Counted from the first letter of the stretch, positions 10,962 to 22,459 are shown. The stretch: DNA of 64,000 nt from Adiantum capillus-veneris (GCA_014529385.2 CM043959.1:12710809-12774808), one strand, 5' to 3'. Notes: generated from the letters alone by a model not told the origin. Numbers and translations: made by a program.

Positions 10962-13014
10962 TGTCATAAAATATAATATCTAACTTTACCAAATAATTTT
11001 CTCATATTAAAGTGATCATTTAATATCGGAGAATAAACAGGAACAAGAGTTAGAATAGAGACATGTGCTTCTAGACCTATCTTAGCACGGGACCAAAAGG
11101 AGAGATGGTTACATCTCAATAGGGTCCAAAAGGAGATGGTCTATCAAAGAGAAATGTGCAATAAGTTCTTCTAGACCTATCTCAAGACGGGACCAAAAGG
11201 AGAGATGGTTGCATCTCAATAGGGTTCCAAAAGGAGATGGTCTATCAAAGAGCAATGTGTGATAAGTGCTTCTAGACTTACCTCAGCAGGGGACCAAGAG
11301 GAGAGATGGTTACATCTCAATAGGGGTCCAAAAGGAGTTAGTTTATGAAAGAGCAATGTGCATCTAATGGAGCTTAAAAGACCTTAGGGTTAGCTTCATT
11401 AAAGACCTCCAATGGTTAGTTTTAAAAGTCCTTTGACCTTAGGCAAGCTAGGTGAGCTTCAGGTGCGAGCGCGACCTAAGCTTGAGGTGCTTGATGACTA
11501 AGGTGCTTGAGGTGCGTGTCGTGCTTGATGACTAAGGTGCTTGAGGTGCTTGTCGTTCTTGATGATTAAGGTGCTTGAGGTTCTTGTCATGCTTTATGAC
11601 TAAGGTACTTGAGGTGCTTGTCATACTTAATGAGGAAGGTGCTTGAGAAGCTTCCCATGCATGGGGGGTAAGGTGCTTGAGTCAAAAAGAGACCCTACAA
11701 ACTTAATGAAGAAGGTGCTTGAGAAGCTTTCCATGCATGGGAGGAGGTAAGGTGATTGAGTCAAAAAGAGACCCTACAAACTTAATGAGGAAGTACTTAA
11801 TAAGCTTCCCATGCATGGGGGGTAAGATGCTTGAGTCAAAAAGACACCCTACAAACTTAAAAGAGGAAGTGCTTGAGAAGCTTCCCATGCATGGGGGGTA
11901 AGGTGCTTGAGTCAAAGAGAGACCCTACAAAGGAGGGGGAAAGTCCCAAAGTTAGGGGAATCTTTGACTTAACCTCCCACTCACCCAAAGGGCACCCCTT
12001 TTCTCAAGGGGCACATGGGACACATGTCAGACTCTCCCTATGCTTAGCCACATGGTGTGCTTGAATGCTATTGGTTGGGCTAAAGAGGGGTCGAATGAAC
12101 TTCTAGTTCCATCCAACAAATATCTAGATATTTTCAAGCTCTCTCCCTCTCTAAGGGTAAGGAGGACACTTGTCCAAAGACTACCCATGTACTTGAATGC
12201 ATGTTGCATGTGATTGGCTAGGGAGAGAGGGTTCAATGAACTTGAAGCATGTGGAAAGGCTAGAAATCACCCCAAGCAAGCAAGGGGGTGCTTGGGGGGT
12301 ATACACCACACACACACACTCATTTTTTGGATCATTCTCACTTGGTGAAAGTAGAGGAACTCCACCTCCTTCTCCAAGCTTGTGAGAAGTGAGAGCCTAC
12401 ACCTACACTCTTGGCTATGGAGTGCAAATCCAACCAAGAGCCATGCTTCAATGCTTAAGCTTGCCATCTTCTCCATCTTCATTACTATGCTATTATGTAT
12501 GCTAGCAAGAAGAGTGATGATAAGTTGAGGAACTATTTCTTTTTCCTATGGAATGTTTCTTCTTCCTCTTCCCTACCCTCCCCGCTAGCTCTCTCCACCT
12601 TTGAAGGTGTTTGAGGCATTGGGACTAAGGCTTGGGATAGTTAATGCTTTCTACAAAGTTTATGTTATGTTTGTGATGCATGAAGCTTTCCATCTTCATT
12701 GCATCACCTAAGGTCACAAGGAACACAAAAAATTGTATTGTACCAAGTCTCTCTTGATGGGAGAAACTATAATACAAATGCCTATTGGAGGGGGGACCGG
12801 ATCCGTATGAATCCGGTCCTCAATTATTGTCATGTTCTCTAAACTCTCTCTCTCTTGCAAAAGTATTGTTCATGTCAAGTTAACTAAGTACCATGTTTAT
12901 GTTGCTATCATCAATTAAGTTCACCCGCTATGCTCACAAAGTAATCTCACAAAAGTGCTTCATCTAATTTCATAATTCCGCTACTCTCAAATTTCATAGG
13001 CCATTCCCATTACA
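10962..13014 (+). mobile_element. G4 5' LTR, long variant
   Basis: The 2053-bp plus-oriented LTR begins TGTCATAAAATATAATATC and ends CCATTCCCATTACA. It is about 400 bp longer than the LTR at 5525-7162, mainly because of two tandem-repeat blocks at 11489-11930. The primer site that should follow is damaged: ttgg is kept, but the next dozen bases are missing before the usual leader sequence. Confidence 0.88.
11489..11930 (+). repeat. Two minisatellite blocks inside the G4 LTR
   Basis: Block 1 (about 11489-11640) has four to five diverged 33-34-bp units built on aaggtgcttgaggtgcttgt. Block 2 (11651-11930) has four units of 76-77 bp, starting at 11651, 11727, 11804 and 11881, each opening with a cttcccatgcatgg-like motif. 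Related unit arrays occur in LTRs at about 37410-37565, 42940-43130 and 59955-60110. The unit has no unique spacers, so it is not a CRISPR array. Confidence 0.88.
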
Positions 13015-13403
13015 TTGGCAGGTTTCTCTTTTCTTGCTTAAGAAGAGAGGTCCTTAAATAGCCTAATAATGGTTGATTTTGTTAACTATATTAGGGTAAG
13101 TGGGACTGGGATCTATTATTGGTTTTGTTGAGGCCACTATGTGGGATATGGTGTACACCTCGGGAGCTTTGGTCTTAATAATGGAGTCTTTTTAGACTTG
13201 CCTACGGCTTTATCATTATTGAGCCATAAGAAGTCTGAAAGGAGCTATCCTCGGCAACTCTGCTATGTTAGACCCACTCCACTACTCTCCATAATTAACC
13301 AATTTGAGTCGTGGATGTAGATACTTAAGTGCCTATTTTAAAAGGCTAAGAGGAGTAGCAACTAAGGTTTTGAATTGCCAGAGCACACATAAGTTTAATT
13401 AAC

Positions 13404-14553
13404 ATGGCTGAGAATAACCAAGAGAGTTGAATGAACATTGATAACTTTGATTTTGCACATGAAGGTGATAATGATAATGCCCCCATGTTGGTTAATTATC
13501 TTGTTACTAGGTTGCAACAAGCTATGGCAACCTCTCTTTGCACCCGAAGTTACTCAACAACTTCGTGCTTATGGGATTTCCTTTCCTTTCCAAGAGGAGA
13601 GAGAGCTTAGGAGGCCTCTTGATGAGACCCCAAAAGAAGACTCTCTCCCATACGAGAGGAGGAATCCAAAGAAGAAGAAAGTAACAAATCCCTAAGTTCC
13701 TTCAAAGATATGGCTCCACGAAGACAGCGGACCAAACGATCACCAACTCCTCCCAAGAAGAAACAGTTAACCCATAGTCCTTCTCCTCGTCATTTCAAAA
13801 AGGGAAGAGAGGAAACAAAGGAAGAAAAGGACAATAAAGAGGTCACCTCTTCTCCTTCTTCTTCACCTTCGTCCTTTTCTGACGGAAGCAATAGTTATTC
13901 TTCTAGAGAATACAAGAGGGGAGGCCATTGCAAATCTTACCCTACATGGGGAAGGTCACAAAAGCTAAATAAGTGCAAAGAGGGAGGAAAGAGTATCTCT
14001 TTTCTCACTTATGATGGCACCTTTGGTGCTACCAACAAAGTATTAGCTTTCATCCAACAATTTGATGCGACCTTTGGAGATGAGGGCTTCACAGAGTCCA
14101 CCAAGCTATGCCATGTAGCTATGCACTTCCAAAAATCGGCTTGTCAATGGTGGGCTAGCCTTCATGGCAACGGCGTAGCCCCAAAGACATAGAAAACTCT
14201 ATGAGTTTCCATCATGAAGCAATTCAAGTGATGCAAAGGACAAAGTGATTACCAAATGGTGAAGTTTAAAGCTTCTCTCTCATGAGTCTATCCACAAATA
14301 TGTGGAAAAGTTTTGGGATTTACATCTCAAGACTATTGTCTTTCAAAAGATAGACTTTTTGGTGCAAAAGAAAAAATTATGTGTGGGATTACCCAAAGAG
14401 ATGGCCGAGTATGTCAACTTTCAACGGCCTGGTTCTATCACGAAAGTAATCCACCAGCCCATGGTTGCTTCGCACATCAATTTCCAACAAGGGGCTAGAC
14501 TGAATGTCAAGCCCATGGAAAATAAAGACAAAAGTGATGCCAAGAGCAAAACC
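13404..14553 (+). pseudogene. G4 gag, 5' portion
   Basis: It begins at ATG 13404 (MAENNQES) but meets a TGA after eight codons, and the N-terminal domain continues in shifted frames. An open stretch at 13710-14192 carries a basic, Ser/Pro-rich segment and the capsid-like AFIQQFDATFGDEGF, HVAMHFQKSACQWWASL motifs. A TAG follows. The nucleocapsid leader (MAEYVNFQRPGSITKV, MENKDKSDAKSKT) lies at 14401-14553 and is cut by copia-1. The same early TGA occurs in G5. Confidence 0.8.
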
Positions 14554-14745
14554 TGAAGGAGTACGAGCGGAAGTGCGACGCGAGAGAGAGTGCGAGAAGA
14601 AGAGCACGCCGATATGGTGAACTCGCTCTACTGTAATGTGTAGAGCATAGTGAGTTCTTATTAGGTTTTTACAAAAGAATATGTGTACATACCTGGCGGC
14701 CCGCCCACTTACCTGGGCGACCACATTGGGCTTTATACCCCAACA
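14554..14745 (-). repeat. copia-1 3' LTR
   Basis: 192 bp, TGAAGGAGTACG...ATACCCCAACA on the plus strand. It is the 3' LTR because the element reads on the minus strand. Confidence 0.93.
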
Positions 14746-14759
14746 ACCTCCCACTTAAA
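14746..14759 (-). other. copia-1 polypurine tract
   Basis: The plus strand reads acctcccacttaaa; on the minus strand this is a purine-rich tract directly before the 3' LTR, priming plus-strand DNA synthesis. Elements A and B have the same motif at the same place. Confidence 0.7.
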
Positions 14760-14849
14760 TTCCAATGTGGTACTTTAAGTGTGAGAGAAGCTACTATACA
14801 AGCTAATATACAAGAGATGTAGAGAAGTGATGTACTACCCTACACCTAA

Positions 14850-16359
14850 CTGCTTGCGGAAATGCGCAAAGCTCTCTGAGGGAAGTCCTTTTGTAACTAG
14901 CAGGATTTTCTGTGGTGTGAACTTTGACAAGCTGAAGTTGCTTATCCTCGAGCATTTCCCTGATGAAATGATACTTCACATCCACATGCTTTGTCTTTGA
15001 GTGATAAACTGGATTGCGAGCCAATTGTATAGCACTTTGACTATCACAATATAACACAGGCATCTCTTCTTTGATTCCCAAATCTGTTACTAGTCGATTA
15101 AGCCAAATTGATTCTTTGCATGCCTCTGATGCTGCAACATATTCAGCCTCTGTAGTAGACTGAGTAACACAATCTTGTAATCTAGAACGCCATGATACTG
15201 CTCCACCAGCCAATGTAAAGACATACCCTGACGTAGACCTTCGGTTGTCTAAGTCACCTGCATAATCTGAGTCTGTAAAACCCTTTACACTTAGCTCCTG
15301 ACTCCCATAGCATATACGCATACTCTTTGTAGCTGTCAGGTATCTCAATATTCCTTTCACTACCTCCCAATGTTTCTTGTCTGGGTTTGACATGTATCGA
15401 CTTACTACTCCCACTGCAAATGCAATGTCTGGGCGAGTAGCAATCATTGCATACATCAAACTACCCACTGCAGACGCATATGGAATCTTATCCATTTCAG
15501 CCTGTTCTTCCTTAGACACAGGACAATCTTGTTTGCTAAGTTTCACATATGGTGGCAATGGAACACTCAGTGCCTTTCCCTTCTCCATATTGAAACGTTG
15601 CAAAACCTTGTCAATATACTCTGTTTGAGATAACCAAATCAACTTCTTTGATCTGTCTCTCTAAATGCGCATACCAAGTATATGACTTGCCTCACCCATG
15701 TCTTTCATGTCAAACGATTTTGCCATCTTTGACTTCAAAGCTGAAATTTCTTCCAAGTGCTTGCCAACAATCAACATGTCATCCACATACAAAATAAGGA
15801 TCAGCCAACTGCCATCCTTAGCCTTCTTTGTATATAGACAGTGATCGAACTCACTACGTTTGTAGCCTTGAGAAAGCATAAACTTGTGGAATTTATGGTA
15901 CCATGCCCTCGGTGATTGTTTTAAGCCATAAAGACTCTTTAACAACTGGCATACCCAATCTTCCTTGCCTTTCTCAACAAACCCTTCTGGCTGCTGCATG
16001 TAAATTTCCACATCTAAATCACCATGCAAGAACACTGTCTTGACATCCATTTGGTGCAACACCAAATCTAATATAGCAACCAATGCAAGAAAGCATCTCA
16101 ATGTAGTCATCTTGACCACCGGAGAGAATACTTCATCAAAGTCAACGCCTTGTTCTTGCTTAAAGCCCTTGGCAACAAGCCTTGCTTTGTACTTTGGCTG
16201 ACTATCATGAGCGGTGATCTTATACCTGTAAACCCATTTACAAGGTAGAGCCTTTTTGCCCTGTGGTAATTTAACTGGCTTCCATGTCTTGTTTTTATGC
16301 AGAGTTGTCATCTCTGACTGCATGGCCAATTGCCAATTCCCGGAGTCCTTCATTTGCAC
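14850..16359 (-). pseudogene. copia-1 reverse transcriptase and RNase H
   Basis: The RT core runs 16359 to 15661 and includes KWVYRYKI, KARLVAKGFKQEQGVDFDE, QMDVKTVFLHGDL and the catalytic YVDDM. A TAG at 15658-15660 interrupts the protein after LGMRI, within an RDRSKKLIWLSQ-type segment. The frame then continues open from about 15657 to 14850 through RPDIAFAVGVVSRYM and the RNase H motifs TDSDYAGD, STTEAEYVAASEA and YCDSQSAIQLA. The extreme C-terminus is frame-shifted. Motif residues for both activities are present; the stop is the main defect. Confidence 0.9.
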
Positions 16360-17642
16360 TGCTTCCTTGCAACATGATATTTGGATTCCTTAAAGTGAAC
16401 ATCATTGCTACGGACAACCTTTCTGGATTCGGGATCCCAAAGTCTGTACCGCATCTCACCAGAATTACCATAGCCTAGAAAGATGCACTTTCTACTCTTT
16501 CGCTCAAGTTTGTATGAGGGCATTTTGCCTGACCATACCATCTCTGGCACTGAATCCTTCTGTAAAACCTTGCTAGGAGATCTATTTACAAGATGAACAG
16601 CTGTTGATACAGCTTCAGCCCAAAACCCATTTGGCAGCTGTGCATTAGACAACATACTTCTGACCTTCTCTTGTATGGTCCTATTCATCCTCTTAGCAAC
16701 ACCATTTTGAGGAGGATTGTAAGGAGCAGTAAGTTCACGTTTTATACCTTTTGACTCACAAAAGTCCTGAAAGGCCTTTGAAACATACTCTCCGCCATTG
16801 TCAATGCGTAAGCATTTAAGCTTCTTGCCACTCTGATTCTCCACAAGTGTCACAAACGTTTTGAAAACACTAAACGCTTCATCCTTGTGCTTGAGAAAGT
16901 AAACCCATACTTTCCTCGAGTAATCATCTATAAATGTCATAAAGTAAGAATCTCCCCCTAGAGATAGGTTAGGCATAGGTCCACACAAATCACTATGAAC
17001 AAGTGCCAACTGTGTATCTCTTCTACTGCTTCTATGCTTATGTGGCTGCTGTGTTTGCTTACCATACAGACAATGTTCACAGAATTCAAAATCATTAAAT
17101 GAAAAGCCAGGCAAATAACCAGAACGAGACAAGATTTCCATTCCCTTCTTGGACATATGTCCTAACCGGCTATGCCACAAAGAAACGTTCGGCTCCTCGG
17201 TTACATTGATTACATTTTTAGAGACATTTGATACATAAATCATGTAAAGTCCTCCAGACTTTACTCCATGTGCTACTGTCATAGAACCCTTGGATATCTT
17301 CCACATGTTCTGTCCAAAAGTGGTGACGTAGCCAGCATCATCAAGTAAACCTGTGCTGATCAAGCTCTTTGTAATTGCGAGAACATGTCTCACATTCTTC
17401 AGCGTGAAAGAAGAGCCATTCTGAAACTTCAATTGAACATCTCCAACACCTAAGATCTCACATGTCTGCCCATTGCCTAGCCGAACATGATCTTTAGTGG
17501 TCACTTAAGAGGTAAACCACTCCTTGTTTGGAGACACATGAAGTGATGCCCCTGAGTCTATAATCCAGTCACTCAGTGCATTTCCATCAGATGCTGTAAG
17601 AAGAGTTGAGTCTATTGTATTCTTCAAGAAGTAGATGTCCCC
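16350..17642 (-). pseudogene. copia-1 protease and integrase
   Basis: Protease: WIIDSGASLHVSPNKEWF near 17510-17560, with an intact DSG, but flanked by an upstream TGA and a downstream TAA (about 17506-17508). Integrase (17504-16350) has the GAG-pre-integrase zinc finger (LWHSRLGHM...FCEHCLYGK), HSDLCGP with Asp 1 and RIDNGGEY with Asp 2. The residue 36 positions after Asp 2 is Lys (NGVAKRMNRT) where the family has Glu. About 20 residues are missing after GKMPSYK, where related copia proteins have a conserved segment before CIFLGYG. Integration activity should be lost. Confidence 0.9.
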
Positions 17643-18510
17643 TCACACTAGACTGTCATCCTCTGCAACAGTGTTTGTCACATTTATTTCTTGAATCTTC
17701 ACTGAGGACTTGTTCTTCTCACCATGGTCTTCAGCTTTCTCTTTGCCTTTTTCTGCTTTCCATTCTCTGCAGTCTCTTTTCATGTGACCCTTCTTGCCAC
17801 AATGGTAGCATTCTATGTCACTCTTGCCTTTAGCACTGCGGGACTTGCTACGAGACTGATTCCTCTTTCCACCTTTGTACTTTTCTTTGGTCCTTCCCCT
17901 GACAACTAAGGTTGTTCCTTTGCCTTTGTCCATTGTCTTTCTATTGGTTTCTTCAGTAAGCAGACTTCCTTCTACACCTGCTATGTTCAAACCATATGGA
18001 GGTGCAGAATTACTCAAAGCTGTGCGAAAAGTGTCCCAACTTTCCAGCAATGTGATCAACAGGAACAGAGCTCTAGCAGGTTCATCAAACTTGACACCTT
18101 GAGCTGACAACTGACTATAGATTGTGTTGACTTCATTCAGATGATTGGACATAGGTGTCCCTTCTTTCATCTTCAAGTCAACAAGCTTCTTAAGCCAGTA
18201 TACCCTGAAGCTGCACTCTGCTTCTCATAAAGATCACTCAGCTTTAACCATGCTTGATAAGCCGACATCTCGTCTGCTACATTGAAGTAAACGCTTCTGC
18301 CAAAGTCAGCATAATGGTAGAAAGTGCCAATTCATCCATTTCGTTCCATTCATCTTCGTCCATATCTTCTGGTTTTATCCCCTTGAGCTTTATAGGTTTT
18401 ATCTGCTTCTTTTGTACCAACACGTGCCAAATCTGCTTCTTCCACAATGGGAAATTGGTTCCATCCAGCTTCTTGATATTGTAAAGAGCAGTGTCCTGTG
18501 ATCCAGCCAT
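17643..18510 (-). pseudogene. copia-1 gag
   Basis: It starts at ATG 18508-18510 (MAGSQDTALYNIKKLDGTNF). The first 77 codons are open, and the frame shifts near 18277 and again near 18180. The last part (18176-17643) reads openly through the gag core and a basic linker to a CCHC zinc knuckle (CYHCGKKGHMKRDC, about 17760-17800). It ends at a TGA before the protease. Copia elements often use one gag-pol frame, so this TGA may be a decay mutation. Confidence 0.86.
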
Positions 18511-19595
18511 AGCTACGCTTCACAGTAGTTTACTTTTTTGGGAAAAATTCGGCAAAGTTTTCCCTGTAAACTGACCTCTGAACGAAAATCAACCTGTCAA
18601 ATGAACCAAGAAAGCTTCAGATTCTGCAGAAATTTTGGCAGAGTCTCCTTTGTAAAATGGCTCTGGTGTACTAAAAACATACCAAAAAACAGCTCAAAAA
18701 ACCACTGTCTCTCTGACACTATAAGCTGTGGGTAAACCTGTCCTGCCCCTGTACTGTCTCTCACTATCCTGTCACTGTCCTGTAAGCATAGACTGTGACA
18801 ATGCCTCAACGGCAGTAAAGCAAAGATGCAAATCCCAACTGTCTAACTCACAGTCAATACATCCTAGCTACCTATCTAAGGGTGCTCGAGGGATCGCTCC
18901 AAGACCTGTATCACCGAAAGGATCTCAACATTCGAGAATCCCCCAGCTCAATAAAACCTCACTCAACCCTCAACAAAGGCTGCAGTAAATCTAACAGTAC
19001 ATAGACTTCCCACAAAGTCATACATCCACAAATTTCCCACTGTATGTTGTAACCGCTGCGGCGGTTGTTTGCTGCGTGACTCACAGCCAGCAAACCCTCA
19101 ACAGACATACGTCATCTCTGACAATACATCCCACGTGGAAGTACCTGCAATGTCAGGATGAAATCTGGAATATCAAGCAGCAAACACAAGCTACCTGATG
19201 AACTAGTGGATGTCGCCTACAGTCTATGTGTAGATGCGCCCGTGTCGTATGTGACACGCCTCCAAGAACTGTGAGCCATCCTTTGATGTGTAGACAACCA
19301 CAAATCAACACTCTGGGAGTGTCAATATCCTCAGCACCTACAGTCGTAGGCGTAAAACGCCAAATTTGCAGGGTCGGATCTGCACCCGTTGAGACCACGT
19401 AGTCGAAAATGGCCTGCGCAGACGTTTGTCGAAGCCGAACGGTGGTCGAGATGACCTCATAATGAAATTCTGACAACACCGAGCCCTTCCGTTTCGCCCA
19501 CGAGAATTGGGGCCATGTCTTCGCCTGTCGAATTTCACTCCAATCTGAGTTGGTGACTCTAGCCTCCTGCAGTGCTGCCCCGAGCCTCGATCTGA
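18511..19595 (-). other. copia-1 5' leader
   Basis: About 1.1 kb of non-coding leader between primer site and gag ATG. It contains a repeated motif on a ttttggcagagtctcctttg core (18631-18655) and a diverged relative near 18541-18575. A 25-nt block here is identical to one in the leader of element A (24300-24324). No open reading frame of note. Confidence 0.7.
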
Positions 19596-19607
19596 GCTCT
19601 GATACCA
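19596..19607 (-). other. copia-1 primer-binding site (tRNA-iMet)
   Basis: gctctgatacca on the plus strand, two bases from the 5' LTR edge at 19610. Confidence 0.9.
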
Positions 19608-19609
19608 GT

Positions 19610-19801
19610 TGAAGGAGTACGAGCGGAAGTGTGACGCGAGAGAGAGTGCGAGAAGAAGAGCACGCCGATATGGTGAACTCGCTCTACTGTAATGTGTAGA
19701 GCATAGTGAGTTCTTATTAGGTTTTTACAAAAGAATATGTGTACATACCTGGCAGCCCGCCCACTTGCCTGGGCGACCACATTGGGCTTTATACCCCAAC
19801 A
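19610..19801 (-). repeat. copia-1 5' LTR
   Basis: 192 bp, same ends as the copy at 14554-14745, with three mismatches by eye. It carries the element's promoter on the minus strand; no clear TATA box was picked out. Confidence 0.93.
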
Positions 19802-20090
19802 AAACCAATGCCCAAAATTCTGACCAAGACTATTCCAACAACAACAACAATTGGTCCAAGGAGAAGGGAGTTTACAAAGGTAAATATAATCTCTCTCCTA
19901 AAGAGCTAAAAGCTTTTTTTTGAAGGACCACAAATGTTTTAAGTGTAGGGAGCAAGGCCATGGTTATCGTCCTTACCCCAAGAGAATTGCCCGCAATGAG
20001 ACTCCTAGAGCCTCTATGTTTGAAGCTCCAAAAGAGGATGCTCATTGCTAAGGATTTCTCCTTTCCTGTGCTTGGGGAAAGATGGAAGAG
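19802..20090 (+). pseudogene. G4 gag, nucleocapsid portion after copia-1
   Basis: Continues G4 gag: an Asn-rich NSDQDYSNNNNNW stretch and EKGVYKGKYNLSPKELKAF, then a frameshift. The zinc-knuckle region is present only as decayed codons (related to CFKCGEQGH in G6). The 5-bp aaacc at its start is the copia-1 target duplication. Confidence 0.72.
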
Positions 20091-20240
20091 CATGATGCCT
20101 TTATTTTGTTTGACCCTGGCTCAACTCACAACTTCATATCCATGGAGTTGACCACCAAGCTAGGCACACAAGCCCATGAGATGGGAGATGCATTGAAGCC
20201 AATGGAGCTATCAAGGGACAAGACGTCTCAGTTACTTCCT
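20091..20240 (+). pseudogene. G4 protease
   Basis: One frame reads DAFILFDPGSTHNFISMELT, a Ty3/gypsy aspartic-protease active-site block with DPG intact, followed by TKLGTQAHEMGD. Flanking frameshifts separate it from gag and RT. Confidence 0.75.
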
Positions 20241-20589
20241 TAATTGGAAAATTAAGGCTTCATGCCAAAGCTATGTGGACAAAAAGGATTTATTCATCTC
20301 CCCTCTCAAACATGATAATGTTATCGTTGGGGCACCATGGTTTAACCACATGGCTTTCAACATGAATTTCCTTGAAAGGAGAATGTACTTCACATACATG
20401 GAAAAGAGCGTGTACATAGATGTTAATGAGGGGGCGGGGAACACCATATCCTTGCAATAAAGGGAATCAAAAGGATTAGAGTTGTCTAAATTCCTAAATG
20501 GATCCCAAGATGTTTTCATTGATGACATCCCTAGTGAGCTACCTTGACCATGCAATTGAGCTCCTATTAGGAAGCTCACTGCCAAACAA

Positions 20590-21657
20590 GCCTCCTTATC
20601 AAGTTTCACAAGTGCAACAAGAGGAGATCATGAGGCAAGTGCATAAATTGGTGGAAATAGGGATGGTGAGGCCTAGATCCTCTCCATTTTTTTCACCATT
20701 GCTTTTAGTGCAAAAGAAAGACGACACATATCACATGTGTGTCGACTATAGAGCACTAAATAAGAATACTATCAAAAATAGATTTCCCGTGCCGTGGGTA
20801 GAAGATCTATTTGATCATTTACAAGTTTTGGCCAGACAAATGCTCCAGACGCATTCAAACTCATGATGGACAAAAATCTTCAGGCCATGCAAATTCTCTT
20901 GAGGAGTACAAGTGACACCTCCATGTAATCTTTCAAGTTGTGAGAGAGAATAAGCTTTTCATTAAGCAAAAGAAAAGTGAATTTTTCCTACAAGAGATTC
21001 AATATTTAGGTCACATTATCTCTAAAGATGGCACCCGTATGGATCCAACAAAGTTAGAGATAATAAAAGGATGGCCTAATCCAAGGAATCTATAGGAGGT
21101 ACGAAGTTCATAGGTATGTGTGCATACTAAAGATGCTTCATTAAAAAAAATTCGCTAATAGCAAGCCCATTACAAGACTTAACAAAAAAAGAACATTATG
21201 TATTCATGGATTGCAAAAGTGCAAGAAGCTTCTGATGAAGCTTAAGGAGAATCTTATCTCTTAACGTGTGCTCACAATACTAGATCTCTCAAAGCCATTT
21301 GAGGTCCAATGTGATGCTTGTGGTAATTGCCTTGGAGGTATTTTGCTTCAAGAAGGGCATGCCATAGCATATGAGAGTCAAAGACTCAACTTTGATAAGT
21401 GAGTATTGGGCAAATACGAAAAAGAGCTACTAGCTATTCTATATGCCCTAAACACGTGGAGACACTATCTCTTAGGGACTCCATTCATCCTACAAATGGA
21501 TCACAAAGCCTCAAGAACTTCATGATGCAAACCAAGCTTTCCGACAAACAAATGTGTTGGGTAAATTTTCTTTTGCAATTTAAATTTCATATTGCTCACA
21601 TTGTTGGCAAGCACAATCAAGTGGTCAATGCACTTTCACAATGGCCAAGGGTAAAGG
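20590..21657 (+). pseudogene. G4 RT with palm deletion, plus RNase H
   Basis: RT fingers read openly (MRQVHKLVEIGMVRPRSSPF, VQKKDDTYHMCVDYRALNKN, EDLFDHLQ) to about 20830. The FGQTNAPDAFKLMMDKNLQ block follows out of frame, then thumb sequence (ENKLFIKQKKSEFFLQE, IQYLGHIISKDGTRM). The palm strands with the first catalytic Asp and YxDD are absent. RNase H (about 21280-21510) keeps VQCDACG, KYEKELLAILYAL and QMDHKAS. The RNase H-integrase linker at 21580-21657 is cut by element A. Confidence 0.84.
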
Positions 21658-21846
21658 TGAAGGGGATCGGGGAGCACCACAGGCGGAGAGTGAGAGAGAG
21701 AGAAGGAGATACACACACGATGTGGGTGGGGAGACTCAAAAGAGTGAGCAGCCCCCTATACACTTATGCTATGTATAAGGTATACAAGTCAATGGGCGGC
21801 CAGACTCTGGGCGGCCGAGCAAGGCACAGACGCCTATACCCCAACA
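21658..21846 (-). repeat. Element A 3' LTR
   Basis: 189 bp, TGAAGGGGATCGG...TATACCCCAACA. It differs at six positions by eye from the copy at 25554-25742. Its end motifs match the copia-1 LTR. The plus-strand sequence just after it (acctaccacttaaa, 21847-21860) is the purine tract. Confidence 0.92.
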
Positions 21847-21925
21847 ACCTACCACTTAAAGGCGACTGTGCCTTTAAGCAAGAGAACCTAGTCTAAAGAC
21901 TACAAAAGGCGAGAGAAAACCGCTC

Positions 21926-22459
21926 TCAATCGATGCCCACTGGCTGGCTGTGATCGTGTGCATCCGACTGTCCTGCTCCTGTGTAAGTCCATACACCACC
22001 AGACGTACCGCACACGTACTGCAAGTATGTACGCAATACCTGCATATCTCCCTCGTGCACTATGCCATCATCAGTCAACAAACGACTGACAACCCCAACT
22101 GCAAATGCTCCCACTGCAGCTACGATATCCGGTCTCAAGATCAACATCTCATACATGAGACCACCGAATGCCGATGCAATGCTAGCGGGCCCTGCTAGCT
22201 CTACAGAGCATGCATCAACATATATATCCCTCGCAATAGGCATCTCTGACTGACAAGGCATGTCAGCCACATGCATCTCCTGACTGTCCACAAAAGACGC
22301 ATCAACTTGTCGTGCAACCTCAGAGCAAACCAGCTGCTCTAGGTGTCTGCTGGAAGACATATCCTGCACAACTATATCCCCATGCTCACTGTCGAGCATA
22401 GAAAGGAATGACTGCATAATCGCTGACATCTCAGCCTCCTCTGCAATCATCCACTGCAA
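21926..22459 (-). pseudogene. Element A spacer and RT/RNase H tail
   Basis: Open for 177 codons. The first half is an acidic, Met/Ser-rich spacer I do not recognise (EEAEMSAIMQSFLSMLDSEH). From about residue 110 it matches the copia RT C-terminus: FGGLMYEMLILRPDIVAAV, AVGVVSRLL, LRTYLQYVCG. This is equivalent to SLMYAMIATRPDIAFAVGVV in copia-1. It ends shortly after, before the RNase H TDSDYAGD motif, so no catalytic RNase H or RT residue remains. Confidence 0.83.

Larger units (their letters stand above)
14554..19801 (-). mobile_element. copia-1: full-length Ty1/copia retrotransposon
   Basis: 5248-bp minus-strand element with 192-bp LTRs (14554-14745 and 19610-19801) and TSD aaacc (14549-14553 and 19802-19806). 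It has a tRNA-iMet primer site, a purine tract and the copia domain order gag, protease, integrase, RT, RNase H. LTRs differ at 3 positions by eye, so insertion was recent. Coding regions nevertheless carry frameshifts, stops, an integrase deletion and a catalytic-residue change, so this copy is inactive. The exact copia lineage was not determined. Confidence 0.93.

Noticed and set aside
11489-11930. CRISPR-like regular repeats
   Set aside because: Units are contiguous tandem copies without unique spacers, inside an LTR of a plant retrotransposon.
11719-12064. Short plus- and minus-strand frames with repeated FPCMGG and PPMHGK motifs
   Set aside because: Produced by the 76-77-bp minisatellite in the G4 LTR.
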